Part shown: positions 33,082 to 45,500 of the stretch, in pieces
How the letters are laid out: each line of letters begins with the position of its first letter
How positions within the stretch are numbered: the stretch's first letter is position 1
DNA from: Neostapfia colusana
Taxonomy: Eukaryota; Streptophyta; Magnoliopsida; Poales; Poaceae
Reading direction: 5' to 3'
Assembly (NCBI GenBank): GCA_030760725.1
Contig: JASWHV010000013.1
Location: 35,250,699-35,314,698 of the forward strand
DNA: 64,000 bases
Position numbers and translations under genes: made by a program
The notes under the pieces: generated by a model
What the model was told of the DNA's origin: nothing
What the model saw: only the letters and a program-made list of their open reading frames with translations
The model's database searches: none

Positions 33082-33545
33082 CTACAGTCTTCACCCATAT
33101 TTGAGCCTACAAATCGAATGCAGACAAATCATTATCAGCTATCACACGTCTACATCTATTAGGAAGGATGTGTCCTAAACCCACGTAGAAGTGACCGAGA
33201 GAGCTTGCTTACAATGAGACAGGGGGTCCGGATCCCGATGACATTTTGGCAGCATAACCCCACAGTTATCAATCTACACGCCCCGAAATGGTGCCGCAGA
33301 GAACATCGGGGCTATACAACCAAAATTTCAATCGGATCCGTACCTCACGTCTCGTCATAAGCAAGCTCTCTCAGACACTTCGAGGCTGTCTAAAAAGGGG
33401 ACAATTTGGATCCTACACGCATCACATGCTTAGCGCAAGTGGACCGTGCCGGTTCGAAACGGGTTACGCATAGGTTGTGTTACTCATTTTTTATTCATTC
33501 AATACCATCGTAAAAAAATTTATTTGCGACAGTTTTCTTGTGTTC

Positions 33546-34597
33546 CAATGAGAGAGAGAGAGAGGAAAGAAATAGAGAAAGAGAGGGAAAAGATTAGCAG
33601 ATGGTCGTGAAATCTTGCCAGTGAACATATCGTGTACAACTCTGTGCTCCAACGAGCACTTGGCATCCTCGCCGGTATTGGGAGTGAAAATTTTTATGTA
33701 TTTCATAGGAAAGAATCCAGCTTGGGAAGACCAAGTTTTCATCACGGCCGAGAGACAAACAAGCAAGGACACAAGCAATCAAGGCCAGAGCAAGACTTGG
33801 AGACTCTCAAGAGGATTCAAACCATATGAAGACGTGTTTTTGTCGTGTCAAAAGTTTAGAAGAGTCTGCACGATGTTATCCGTGCCTTGGAGATAAAATA
33901 GAGTCTTAGGTTTGAGCTTAGAGATAAGATAGAGTCTTAGTTTGAACTTTGATAAGATGGAGTCGTCGACTTTGTACTGAGTCTATATAAGGGCATCCTT
34001 CTGCCGAGAAGTCAGAAGCAATACAATCCAAATTTTGATCAACTACTTTTGTTTTTTACTTGTTTCTGTACTTGTCCTTCGTAGTTCTTAGACTTAGATC
34101 ATAGTCTTTGTTGCTTTGACGAGTAAAGCATTCGGTTCTCTCCACGTAAGTGAGACTTACCACATTCTTGCCTCAAGAATCCTGTATCCATATAAGTTTC
34201 GGTGACTAACGCCGAGATCCATCACAAAATAGGCGACTCCACGATGTGTTCACCAATAGAATTGGTGACTCCGCTGAGGAGAGACGTTAGCTGCATCGAC
34301 CAAACACATCTACTCGACAATCGACACAATCTTATACCGATCAAAGCTGGGAAGATCATGGCAGATGCATCTAGGAGGAAGGCCGATGGCAAAGCATCGA
34401 CGTGAGCAACGTCATCGACGTCCAGCTCGAATATCTCTCGCCGGAGGATCGTGAACACATCAAAGAGGAGTTGGAGCGAGAGATCCACGAAGAGAAGATG
34501 GCACGTCTGCAAAGGAAGCTTATGTGTTTCTAGAAAACATGGGGAGGCATCGTCCAAAAGGCCGACACACGCGAGGCAACAACACAAACGGTAAACA
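33546..34597 (+). other. Unassigned promoter-bearing repeat-like segment
   Basis: Begins with a GA microsatellite (33550-33565), then non-coding DNA with a repeated AGATAAGATAGAGTCTTAG motif at about 33887-33960, a TATA box (TATATAA, 33984-33990) and a leader-like tail with GGTGACTCCGCTGAGG near 34263. It resembles an LTR or other retroelement promoter cut by the SIRE insertion at 34598. No ends or genes were identified. Confidence 0.4.
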
Positions 34598-34889
34598 TGA
34601 AAGTGCATCTAGGCCCCCGTGTGGGTTTTGGAGAATTGATGATGAACAATTAAAATGCTAATGACTTGGAATGCACATGTGTGCGCAGAAAAGATGGACG
34701 TGAAAAAGAGATTGAGGGCTTTTCACAAAGATAAATGGAGAAGAAGGCATGAAGCTATACAAAAGATCAAAGGTTTTATTTTCTTGAGTATAGGAATGCC
34801 GCACTATTAAGAGGGACACAACACGCAGCAAAGAAAATTCAAAGCTCAATCCCAATCTAAAAAGCACTTAGTGTAGAGAAGAGTCTTTA

Positions 34890-35510
34890 AGTCAATTAAC
34901 TTCGGACATGCTAGAGAGACTCGGACAAGTACTCTTTGTGTAGCTTCGGACATGTCCAAAGATTTCAAAAAAGTGCTCTCTGTGTAGACTCGGACATATA
35001 CGAACAAATTTGGACATGTCCAAGGTCTAGAGAGTTTGGGAGTTTCTAAGTCAGGCAGGGTTGGACATGTCAGAAAACCTCGAAAATGTTGTCTCTGTGT
35101 AGGGTCAGACATATCCAACATAGGTCGAACATGTCTGAAGTCCAAAAAGTCTGAGTGGGTTTTCAGACAAGTATGGTCAGACATGTCTAAAATATTTTAG
35201 ATAAGTCCTCTCTCTGTGTAGGTTCCGACATGTCTGAAAAAGTCGGACAAGTACTCTCTGTTTAGGTCCAGACATGTCTGATATGTTCGGACAAGTACTC
35301 TCTATTTAGGGTCAGACATGTCCCAAATAATCCGAACATATCCGAAGTCTGAGGTTATCCGAGGCTTGATTCGGATATGTCAGCTCGGACATATCCAAAA
35401 TGGAATCAACGGGCACATTCAAATTAATGTCAGTTGAGGACGTCATTTTACCGTTGATGGTCCCCAATCTCAGACATGTCCGAAGTGGAGTTCGGACATG
35501 TCCGAACTTT
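34890..35510. repeat. Palindrome array in the SIRE LTR
   Basis: More than a dozen copies of the near-palindrome TCGGACATGTCCGAA and variants, alternating with a spacer like AAGTACTCTCTGTGTAGG. A perfect example, TTCGGACATGTCCGAA, is at 35492-35507. A few diverged copies reappear at 36190-36265. Confidence 0.75.
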
Positions 35511-36335
35511 TGTGGTTGGCAATGGTAACATGTTGGGGACCCCTACAAAAGAAGGGATCTCGTCCTCATTTGAAGGCTAATAAGCTTGAGAGCATTCACC
35601 AGCATTCTTGAACATTCCTAGACCTCTCTCACACCTCCTAGCAAACAAATTTTAATCTTGTGAAGATTTGAGGGTCTGTGAGGAAAATCAAGAGAAGAGC
35701 ACTTGGATTTGAGCTTGTTGATCTTCACACCTCTTAGCTGATGTGTTCTTGTGTTTGTTACCCTTGGAATTTGTCCCTAGCTGGCTAGGTGTCACCCGAT
35801 GGCTCTCAACTTGTGGTGAGACCCGGGAAGTTTGTATCACCCGGTGATTCGATAGTGGAACAACCATATTTCGATCTTTGTGGTCACTTGGTGAGGGTTA
35901 GGGTTGAAAGAGATCTGGTCCTTCGTGGACTCCTCAACGGAGATGTAGATTCCTGTGTGGAATCAAACTTTGAAAAATCCTTGTGTCCACTTGTCCTCTT
36001 TACTTGTTCATCACATTTCATATTGTTGCTCTTGCTTGTGTTGACTTAACCCTAGCTTTGAGTTACTCAAATCTTTAGATCGCAAATTCATGCAATAGGT
36101 TGCTAGTACTGTTTAAGTGTTGTTTCTAGATCATATCATTCATACACTTGACCTAGAACTAGCTATATTTATTTCCGCTGTGACCAACCTTGGACAAGTC
36201 TGATTTTATCAGACTTATCCAAAAATTCTGGACTTATCTGAAATATTTTGGACTTGTCCGAACCAGCGAGAATTTACTGATTATTGTGTTTTTAGTTTAA
36301 ATTATCCTATTCACCCCCTATAGGCAACATTCAAT

Positions 36336-36347
36336 TGATATCAAAGC
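36336..36347 (+). other. Primer-binding site of the SIRE element
   Basis: TGATATCAAAGC, one G-to-A change from TGGTATCAAAGC, two bases after the LTR end. An initiator-Met tRNA site. Confidence 0.6.
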
Positions 36348-36384
36348 CTAACTCTTCATTTAAGGGCTTAACCGCTCGAAGAGA

Positions 36385-38140
36385 ACATGGGAGAGACAAG
36401 CGCATATTACGAGAGCAAGGATCAAAGATCAAGGTGATGTTGAGGGAATTGACTCACATCACTCTCACACATGTGAGAGTGAAGATGAGGTCAATTCCGT
36501 CACTACTTTCATGAAAAGGAGACATGCAGGTCAAAGACCATGCTTTGATGCCTCAAGTGATGAAGATGAGGAGGTGGAGGGCCTCATGGCCTGTATCAAG
36601 AAAAGGAAGGATGAAAAGAAGAAGAAAAAGAAGAAGGAGGAGGAGCCCAAGTACTGCTCTCGATATCCTTTAAACTTTGAACGCTTAAATACTAAAACAA
36701 ATTTCCTTTATATTCCTGTTGGCAAGCCTCCTCACCTTGATGGCACAAACTACACAATGTGGAGGCACAACATGAAATTGCATCTTATCTCGCTTAACCC
36801 CGGCATTTGGAGCGTTGTGCGTACAGGTCTAGATATTCTGGAAGATGATGAAGATCTCACTCCGGATCAAGAGCAATAAATTCACCGCAATGCTCAAGCC
36901 GCAGCTATCATCATCTTAGGAATTTCACAAGATGGACGGGTTGGAGATTGCAAAGGATATTTGTGACACTCTCAAGGTTGAACATGAAGGCACCAATTCC
37001 ATGCGTGAAGCTAAGATTGAGATGATTGAGGGGGAGCTTGGAAGGTTTGCCATAGAGGATAATGAAACCCCTAAAGAAATGTACAACCGACTCAATATTC
37101 TCATCAACAAGAGTTGAGCCTATGGTTGCAAGAAGTGGACTGACCATGAAGTGGTCAAAAGGATGATTAGAACCTTCACGGCGCAATTTCACACTTTGCA
37201 CCTTGATACGGGAGAGTCCTCACTTTGACTCCATGACTCCCGATGAGATTCTTGGAAAGTTTGTGAACCATGAGATGATGGAAAAGGAGGCCAAGCATGT
37301 AAAGAACTTGTACAATGTAACCTCATCCAAAAGGCATGACATTGCACACAAAGCCTCAAGAAGTCAAAAGGTAAGGAAGTGCAAGAAGAGAGCCCAAATG
37401 AAGAAAGTGATGATGAGAGCTCCATGGATGATGAACAGATGGCCGTCTCCATAAGGAAGTTCAGGAATGATGAGGAAGAAAAAGAGCTCAAGTTATGAGA
37501 ACAAGTCTAAGGACAAAGGCAAAGTCAAGGACAAAGCGAGCTTGCTATAATTGTGGCAAATATGGGCACTACATTGCTAATTGTCCACATGAGAAGAAAG
37601 ATGAAGATGAGGACAAGAAAAAGAAGGAAGCAAAGCCCCAAGACAAGAGGACCTTCAAGAAGAAGAAGTTCTTTAGGGCTGCTCACATAGGAGATGAGTG
37701 GGACTCCAATGTTGAGAGCTCCTCATCTGAAGATGAAGATGTAGCCAACATTGCCATTGACAAATCTTCAATCAAGAAGGTGCTATTGCCCAACCGAGAC
37801 GATTGGAAGAAAGGGAACCACAATTGTCTCATGGCCATGGAGACAAAGCGTAAGGTAAGCTCCAAATACTCCTCCAAGTCCAATGCTAGTGATGGTCTTT
37901 GTGATAGTAGTAGTAGTGATATAGATTTTATGTTTAAAGGTATGAGCAAAAAGACTATTGCTAAAACAGAAAGCCTAATGGATCAAGTAGTTGATATGGA
38001 GATGCTTCTTAATAAACAAGAAGGATTGTTTATTGTTGATAAACAGAAAACCTTGAACTTGAGAAACTTTTAGAACTTGAAAAGGAGAAGAGTAGAAAAC
38101 TAGAGTTAGAACTTGTATCATGCAAGAAGACGTGTTCAAG
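36385..38140 (+). pseudogene. SIRE-type copia gag
   Basis: The gag start is near ATGGGAGAGACAAGC (36387). Three frameshifts follow: 36511-36879 contains GTNYTMWRHNMKLHLISLNP, the copia gag core; 36932-37117 contains KAKIEMIEGELGRF-like REAKIEMIEGELGRFAIED; 37203-37454 has the MTPDEILGKFVNHEMM block; 37495-38073 has the zinc knuckle CYNCGKYGHYIANC and a Ser/Asp/Glu-rich tail. Homology to Maximus/SIRE gag is clear over the whole length. Coding similarity stops about 38140-38179 at the insertion point. Confidence 0.87.
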
Positions 38141-38179
38141 TCTCAAGAGCTCAAATGTTATACATCAAGATGAATTTGA

Positions 38180-38751
38180 TGTAAAATCCCACATCTGTTT
38201 TGCCATTTAACTGAACTTGTGAGGTTCAGCTCATGAAAATGAGTGATCAAGTGTTCTATACATACAATAGAGTGTTCACTCAAATTTAAAATTTTGTCAT
38301 CATAAAAAGAGGACTTCAAAACTGTTGGTTCAAATTTTATGTTAGCGGCATCCAAATTTGAAATCTGATTCCATCATTGAAATCCTAAGCTCCAAATTCG
38401 TGGGAATAATAATTTTGACAAAATTTGGAGGTGTTTGACTAAGTATTAGCAAGAGGACATTAAATGGCATTTGAATTCAAAATCAAATTCAAACTTGGAT
38501 AAAACTTTGACACATGTCCAAATGAAACCCAAAAATTGAGCGGTACATATTTGAATTAATCATATGCTGAATTTGGGAGATATTTGTGAAGATCTTTTGA
38601 CAAGAAAAAAGGGTGGACCCCACCTATCATTGAGCCACTGTAACTTGCAACCGAAGGCTCCTTTGCTCTGTTCACTTCGGGTCAACCGAAGCTCCTCTGA
38701 GCGCCACCGAGCTGCCACCGAGCCACCTCCTCGTTGTTGCAATCGTGCTGG
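38180..38751 (+). mobile_element. Tekay-like LTR fragment 'T'
   Basis: Starts TGTAAAATCCCAC, similar to the TGTAAAAGCCC start of LTRs Z and Z-prime. It continues with their characteristic runs (TTTGAATTCAAAATCAAATTC) and the GGTGGACCCCACCTATCATTGAGCC block. It is cut at 38752 by CRM-2; the remainder should be right of the window. Confidence 0.6.
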
Positions 38752-39804
38752 TGATAGGGTATAACCCGGGGTGGCTCGATCTTCATGGAAGTAGGTACGA
38801 CGAAGGGCAAATGAAAAGATCGGACAACGGAACGAACAATGGTAACTAGCTGAAAAACAGAGCGGTAACTAGCTTTATACCTGCCAAGGTTGGATGCACC
38901 AAGTGACGGGAAGAGAGGCACCGAAGTCTTTAAGAATTTTGACTCGATCTCCGAACGACCACATAACCACAATCCAAGATAACTAGCTTTATACCAACCA
39001 AGGTTGGTTGCGACCAAGCGACGGGGAGAGAGGCACCGAAACCTTGAGGATTTCAACTCGATCTCCGAACGACCGCAGAACCAAAACCCGGAAACTATCG
39101 ACGCAAAAGTCCCGATAGCCTAGAGCACGAATTAGGGGACCCCTGAGGGATCACTTCAGAAGTCCATGAAGAACCAGGAAGAACAAAGGTGTGCAAGGCA
39201 CTCAGAATTATATTGTTTATCAAATGATCAATGATTGTTTTTTCAGGAGCACAAGGGTGTTATTTATACTAGGAACAACCCTCCTAGCTAGGTGTGAACT
39301 GAATTCACCACGTTTTGAAGTGGAGGGCCAGCTAGTGAGCAACTCACGAAGTAGTCTTTGGTCCTCGCGCGTGTGCTCACCATCTGCGCAGTCTTTAGTA
39401 ATTTGACCATAACTCCAGCTTGGAAACTCCAAACGACTCACCGTTTGTTGCGTTGGAAATTAGACTTGATAAGCTTTCACACCATGTGTATTATACACCC
39501 TGTAACGTGGCAGATTGGTACAGAATTACACGTGAAGTTGAGGCAGCTGCAGTGCACCCGTTTTCAGATCGGACAGTGTGAATTAACTTGGTTCTTCTCC
39601 GTGGCAGCCAATGATGCTCCTTCATGTGTAAACCTGAGTATCACGTAATCACACGACTTAGGTAGCATATTATTCTCGTTAATATTAAAATATAATATAG
39701 AGAAGAAAGCATTGACCTGTTGTTCAAGTTTCTTAGCACGAGTTCGTGTAATCGGTCCTTCGTAGGATTGTTTATGTGTCTCTTTTGCTGTGATACCCAC
39801 ATCA
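38752..39804 (-). repeat. 3' LTR of CRM-2
   Basis: On the minus strand it begins TGATGTGGGTATCACAG right after the polypurine tract. The left edge is placed at TGATAGGG (38752) by the TGAT/ATCA terminal inverted repeat and is therefore less certain. Confidence 0.6.
38866..39090. repeat. Two-copy tandem repeat, period 114 bp
   Basis: AACTAGCTTTATACC begins at 38867 and again at 38981. Both copies contain GAGAGAGGCACCGAA and CTCGATCTCCGAACGACC in register, with scattered substitutions. Confidence 0.8.
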
Positions 39805-40030
39805 TCCTCCCCTCTTGAAAAGGATTTGTCCTCGACTCTTCTTCTCCAAAGTAAGGAGACAGGTCAGCGATGTTGAATGTTGTACTTACGCCATATGTAC
39901 TTGGAAGGTCAATCTCATAAGCATTGTTATTGATCTTTCGAAGTACTTTGAAAGGACTATCTGCTCGAGGCTGCAATTTGTACTTGCGATGCACAGGGAA
40001 TAGTTCCTTGCGTAAGTGCACCCAAACCAA
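39641..40030 (-). pseudogene. CRM-2 integrase C-terminus and tail
   Basis: Reads VWVHLRKELFPVHRKYKL, the integrase C-terminal barrel, then NNNAYEIDLPSTYGVSTTFN, IADLSPYF and SRTNPFQEG. After a frameshift comes the PITRTRAKKLEQQVNAFF tail (39564-39800 frame), which runs into the LTR. Same architecture as CRM-1. The upstream part of pol was separated by the insertion of X. Confidence 0.8.
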
Positions 40031-42596
40031 ATCTTCTATTGCAAATTTGTAAGGGCCAAAGTTTTTGGCACATATTCAAGTGTTCATCACCACACACACA
40101 CACACCTCATTTGAAGAAAGTTGATGAACACATTTGAAGAGCAAGTAACCACCATCAACATGCTCATTAGAAGATAAACTCACAAAATGCAAAATTGGCA
40201 TTTCCCACATGCATCATAGGGGCTGGACATATGAGAAACTCCTACACCTTGCTAGAAATGTCCATGCCAAGTTTTACCCAAATTCAAAACCTTTTTAAAG
40301 TCTTTTTGGGTATAGCTAGAAAGAGGGTGGTTTAAACTCAAATTCAAATTCAAACTGTTTTCATCCCATGAATTCAAAAATGGGAAGCATATTCTCACTC
40401 AGCACATTTTTGTGAGCTCACACACCCATTTTCACTCCATTTGGAGTTGATCTTGACATGAGCTAAGTTTAGCAAATTCAAACTTTATTTGAATTTCAAA
40501 CTGAATATATGCTGAAATTTAGTCAAACCAAACCCAATTTGAATTCTAACCAATTCAAATGGCTCAGCGGTAGATAATTCAAATCACCATGGGCATTGTG
40601 GGGAATACTGTTTACAACAGTAATAGAGAGTTAAGTTCAGAGGTTAAAAGGGAAAGGGGACCCACATGTCAGCCACTAGAGAGAATTCAGCCGACTGAAG
40701 ACTGCACTCGGGTTCTTGCGCCGGACCGAGCAGCCGACACGGCAAAGGCGCGATCGGGACAGCAGCTGCTTGCCGCCCCGACCTACTGAACTGCCTCGCG
40801 CCCTACTTATCCCCGCGGCCGCCCTGATCAGAGGGAGAACAGCGCACTTTCTGCTTCCTCACGCAAGAAACGCCGCCTCACTGCCGATCGCTCGGAACTG
40901 ATCGGAGAGCCGCGATCACAGCCTCCCCACTCCCACCAAAGCTACGACAAGGTACTAGGGACTCCCCTTCTCCTTCCCCGTTGCTGGAAATCGGCTTAAC
41001 CCGGATGATCTCGACTGTACCGAGAGCTCTTTTCAGTGAACTGAGTCCACCGCACCTCGAGCTCCCATGGACAGCCCAACCGGGAGGTTGTCACGCCCGA
41101 GCTAAGGCGTCCCTGGACGCGTTAGGAGCCGGCAATGCTCATCCCCGAGCCACAGCCCGAGGGCTTGATCGCCGGCGATGAATTTCCAGTTTTCCCCTTT
41201 CTTGGTACAGACCGACCTTCGGATACGGTTCTGTCAAATTCACGCCCTAGGAAGGGTTAGAGAGTCTCAATCCGTTCTTACACAGACTAGACTTGGTAGC
41301 GCACAAGTTTCCTTCACAACCCTTAGCCTGAGAACACCTGTAACCGGCGTATTTCGAAGCTTGCCGACGGTGGATCCTGTGGGAAGCATCGGGCGCACGG
41401 TGGGAGCCTACTTCGAACCTCCCCCAAGCTGCTTCGAGTCCATGCCGAGGTTCCTGAGGGACCACTGATGCTTTCCTGACGTTTGCTCGGTCGGTTGGGG
41501 TGCTAGGGAGGTCGGCCGACACGGCCGAAGTTCTTCCGAAGCTGCCGCTCGTCGCTGACCGTGTGCCGGCCATTTTCATGATGAACTGAGCCCAAAATCG
41601 TGTTCCCTGAGTGGACATAGGCAGGGGCGGCCAGAATCATGAAGTTTGGAGCACCACAGAGGCTGCCGGCGAGCTCTCCGGCGAGGCATCGCGGCGGCCG
41701 AACGCGGGCATCGGGAGGTAGAAGAAGCCGGGTGGCCCACGTGTCAGCGGCTCGGATTTTAAATCTGGGATCAGTCTGCGGCTCGGATCCGGTGTGCTGG
41801 TGCGCAAAATTCCGTGGACCCCGGTGTGCCATCGCCTCAGCGCCCAACACGTGTAACCGTGGTCCCACCGGCAGATTTAAACATTTCCCCGATTTTTCAG
41901 ATTTCATTCAAACTTCAAATCCTCATAACTTTGGCTAGGAAACTCTAAATCGAGTGAACCAAATTTTTTTGGATTCAGCTCTCTGAGTACTGTTCAGAAA
42001 ATCAAGTTTCACTACATGAAAATCCTTATTTCTCCAGAATTAATTCTTCAAAATTTAAACTGTTTGGAATTTTAACTGGAGAATACTTTGGAGGAATTCT
42101 GAAATTTTGCTGGATGTTCACCAAAATATCCCTGAGCTGCAATAAAATTTTCAGGTCCATTTGAGCTCATTTGTTCCACCTAATGGTGTTATTTGTAAAA
42201 CTGTTCCACAGAAGATAGAAAATGTTCAGAAACATTTTCAGAATTTCTCTGAAATTGTTTAGCTCATACCTTTAGCTAGGAACATTTAAATTAAGTGAGA
42301 CCAACTCCATTAGAACCCTCTGAAAATCTAGTTTTTAGAAAGTCATAGCTTGCTCCATGAAAATTCCTAGAACACCCTAAGAGCTCCAATTAAGTTCAAG
42401 TGCATAATTATCTGTGGAGAGCTCAATTGAGCTTTGCTTCAACTAAAACTTGGCCAAGTCTCTGCTTAGGTTGTAACCAAACCACAGTAAAAATTTCAGA
42501 GTCATTGGGTCTGTCTAGTGAGACTTACAAACTTCACAAGTTTAAATTTCAATCAAATGCATTTAAATTAATACATGTACTTGTCATCTCATGTAG

Positions 42597-45500
42597 TCGC
42601 TAAGGTCGAGGAGGAACCCGAAGTCTTAGACTTTGTTACTCTGGAAGAGAAGCTAGCCTATGACCAAGAGCAGCACGGCAAGCTCTGGTTTGCATTAATC
42701 TCTTTACAAACTTTTATTGTTTTGAGAACTTACTTTGAGTACCATTAATTCTTGCATTAGAGTCTTGTTTGAAAACCCAAATGCATAGCCAAGAAAACCA
42801 TGGGTTGGGATTAGGATTGAAAACCCCGTTAGCTACTGCAATGCTAAGATAGTGTAGGATTCGGTACAAGTCGAGTAGTTGGAACTACTCGCAAGGATAG
42901 GCTAGAGGCACTCGACTCGGGTAGAGATAGCACATGAAACACATGGCAAGAAAAATGAGACCGAGCGGAGAGTAAGGGCAGCAGGACCTTGGGGCTGGGT
43001 TCTATAGCTCCGCTTGTGTCGATTGAGGACCGAGCCGTGTGCGGGCCTGTTGAACAAGCTAGAACAGTACCGAAGACCTACCGGCTATATGGGAACTGGG
43101 AAACCGATGTAACTCGGGTAGCTGGGTGTTGAGGCATAGCTGGTTGTTCAGCGGGTAGGCTGAGAGCTCGAGGTGTAAATTGGCTGGCGGCACTGAGATG
43201 CGAGTGCAGAGACATCATGCTTGGGACGATTGGACCGGTGCAACATTTGGCTGACGGGTGAAAGGTGATTGCGTACGGCGTCCGTGATGGTTGCTGTAGG
43301 CAACATCAAGTACGGGCGTACGTGACGGGTTATTTGGTTAACCCTGCAGGTGTAAATCGATTATAATCGCCATCCCTCGCGGTCAGTGAGTATCACTTGT
43401 TCACTGTACCGTGACGTAGAAAGAACAGGCTAGTTACATGTTAAAATGTTGCTGATTGAAAGATGGACTTGATTGTTAAATGATTTGCTGTAGTCTAGAG
43501 CTAACTAAAGTTCTTTTCAACTTTGGGCGAAGTACGTGAGAGAAATGTGTTTCTTGTTTGATTGCGTAACACCCCAAAATCTGTTAAGAGGGAAATTTAA
43601 AATTTTTTGGACGTGTTGCATGTGGTGCAGAAATTCAAATTCAAATTGGAATTCAAATTTAAATCAAACCAGAAAATAAAAGGAAAAAGAAAAAGAAACC
43701 CCCCGGCCAGTGGGCCGAAACCCACCGGCCGGCCCAACATTTCCCGCACTAGCGCACAGCCGCGCGCTCCTCTCTCCCTCTCACTGACACGCGGGACCCG
43801 TGTGTCATCCCCACCTCTCGCTCGCGCCAACAGCCGGGACTCCTCCGCGCGCCTGAATCCAAACTACCCGGCAAAACCGCGTCCCCCAGCCGAATTCTGG
43901 TCCCGGACGACTCCGGCTCGATCCCAACAAACACGCCGCCCTCCCCCATCTATATAAACGCCGGCATCGCCCTGTTTTTCTCCCCTGATCGGCTGTTTTT
44001 CCTCCCGGTGAGAACCAGAGCTTCTCCGGCCGTTTTCTCTCGATCTTTGCTCGGGTTTTTTGATCTAACGCGTCGATCGTGTCCCACCGCCTCCGGGGAG
44101 TCACGCAGGTGCAGAAAACTGGTGGTTTGCGCTCTAGGCACAGCTCCGACGAGCACCGCAGCGGTTTCAGCTCGTACCTCGACGCCGACCGCCTTCCAGG
44201 GCCTCCGAGCTCAAGAAAAACCCCGAGGTGAGATCCCGGACCCCCCTCTACCGTTCTATGCCATGAAATCCCAGTTTTAGGAGGTATAGACGAATATCCG
44301 AAGTTTTCCGGCGAGATCGCCGCCTCCCGCCGCCGCGCGCCGCCGGGCAGCGCCGCCCGCGCACGGTCAGGGCGACGTGGCCGCTTGTGCGCCATCTATT
44401 TTAAATCGCACGGTAGAATTAAAACCCTCGCGTACCGATTCGGCGATCTAATCTGAGCCGTCTGTTTTAAATCGGACGGTCCACATCAGCCCCTCATTAT
44501 AAAGGCCAGGATTTTTACGCGCTACCCCCTGGGGATCTCGGAAAACACGAGCTAGCCCCGGAAACTTTTGATCTAGCCCCTGGAACTTTAGAAATTCATG
44601 TAAATTCATTTAAAAATCAGTTTTAGCCCCTGGACTTAATAAAAACTAGGAAAACCTCTCTGTTATGTGTAGCTAGACCCCTGGAAATTTATGAAACAAT
44701 AAATTAGACCCTGTAGTAGGGTGGATTTACCTTTTTGACCCTATATGATATTAAATTCAGAAAATTGAATATGTGATTAGGATTTAAATTTAAAAAGGTG
44801 AGGCAAACACATTGTAAATTCAAATTTATACTCTCCTAGCACTTGGAAAACTTTAGAATGAGTTAAAAGTAGATTTTAAGCTGAAATGAATCTGTCTAAT
44901 TGATTATTCACATTTATTAGTTATAGGGACACATTTTTAGGTTAGGAAAAAATTCTGAAAATTGGTAAAATAAATTTAAATTAGTTCACATCAGAGGAGA
45001 AGTTCAAAAATATATTATTTAATATTTTAGATCAGAACCTATTCTGTTTAGATGATGTGTCTTACTATTTTCATAATAAAGTTCACATTTAGGCATAGAA
45101 AATAAATCTGAAAATATAGGAAAATAGGTATGCATAACTAGAAAATGATAAATGAAGTTTCCAAATCCAAAGATTTCAGTTTAGGATTTGGTAGAAGATC
45201 TGAAAGCCCATTTGGAGTAGGAAAATACCTTCCATGCAAACTTGGTAGTTAAGAAGTATATTAATTAAATATAAAGAATTTATTCAAATTGAAAATTCAT
45301 ATATAGTGTGCAAACAGAAATCTGAAATACAAAAGTTAGAAATCATATACATATGTTTAAAAGTGCATGAAGGCTAAAAATCAACACAGCTAGAGTAAAC
45401 ACAACACTCAGAAATGTGAATGACTATCATATGTATGTATGTGTGGAGTGGAAGTGTGAACTATGTCTTATCGATTGTTGTTTTCTTTTGCTATGTGTGT

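Larger units (their letters stand above)
27531..33545 (-). mobile_element. CACTA (En/Spm) DNA transposon, decayed
   Basis: Left terminus CACTACAGGAAACC at 27531, the classic CACTA end. Subterminal repeats of the CGTCGTAAATAAG / TTATTTACGAC type fill about 27550-27615, with a mirror-image ATTTATTTGCGACAG at 33517-33532. The right terminus GTTTTCTTGTGTTC is degenerate, so the end (about 33545) and a 3-bp TSD cannot be fixed. Genes lie on the minus strand: TNP2 transposase, then a TNPA-like gene. Confidence 0.8.
34598..38179 (+). mobile_element. SIRE/Maximus-type Ty1/copia element (5' LTR and gag only)
   Basis: 5' LTR 34598-36333, starting TGAAAGTGCATCTAGGCCCCC, a start typical of Maximus/SIRE LTRs, and ending before the PBS. 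Decayed gag follows. The element is interrupted at 38180 by LTR fragment T; its pol and 3' LTR must lie right of the window or be lost. Confidence 0.85.
38752..40047 (-). mobile_element. CRM-like chromovirus 'CRM-2' (3' end)
   Basis: Minus-strand element cut by X at 40048. It consists of the integrase C-terminus (39805-40047), a polypurine tract CAAGAGGGGAGGA (39805-39817) and the 3' LTR 38752-39804 (TGAT...ATCA, about 1053 bp). The integrase tail and polypurine tract parallel CRM-1, but the LTR is different. A 114-bp tandem duplication lies in the LTR. The 5' half and TSD partner lie beyond X. Confidence 0.8.

Noticed and set aside
33546..34597. Endogenous pararetrovirus promoter
   Set aside because: The TATATAA plus leader looks superficially similar, but no movement protein, coat protein or RT of that group is nearby.
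34890..35510. GGACATGTCC as p53 response half-sites
   Set aside because: Matches the animal p53 half-site pattern, but plants lack p53; coincidence of a palindromic repeat.
43607..44395. Overlapping frames on both strands in LTR Y (43607-43957 plus; 43805-44395 minus)
   Set aside because: Promoter and leader composition around the TATA box at 43951; neither frame is kept in W.
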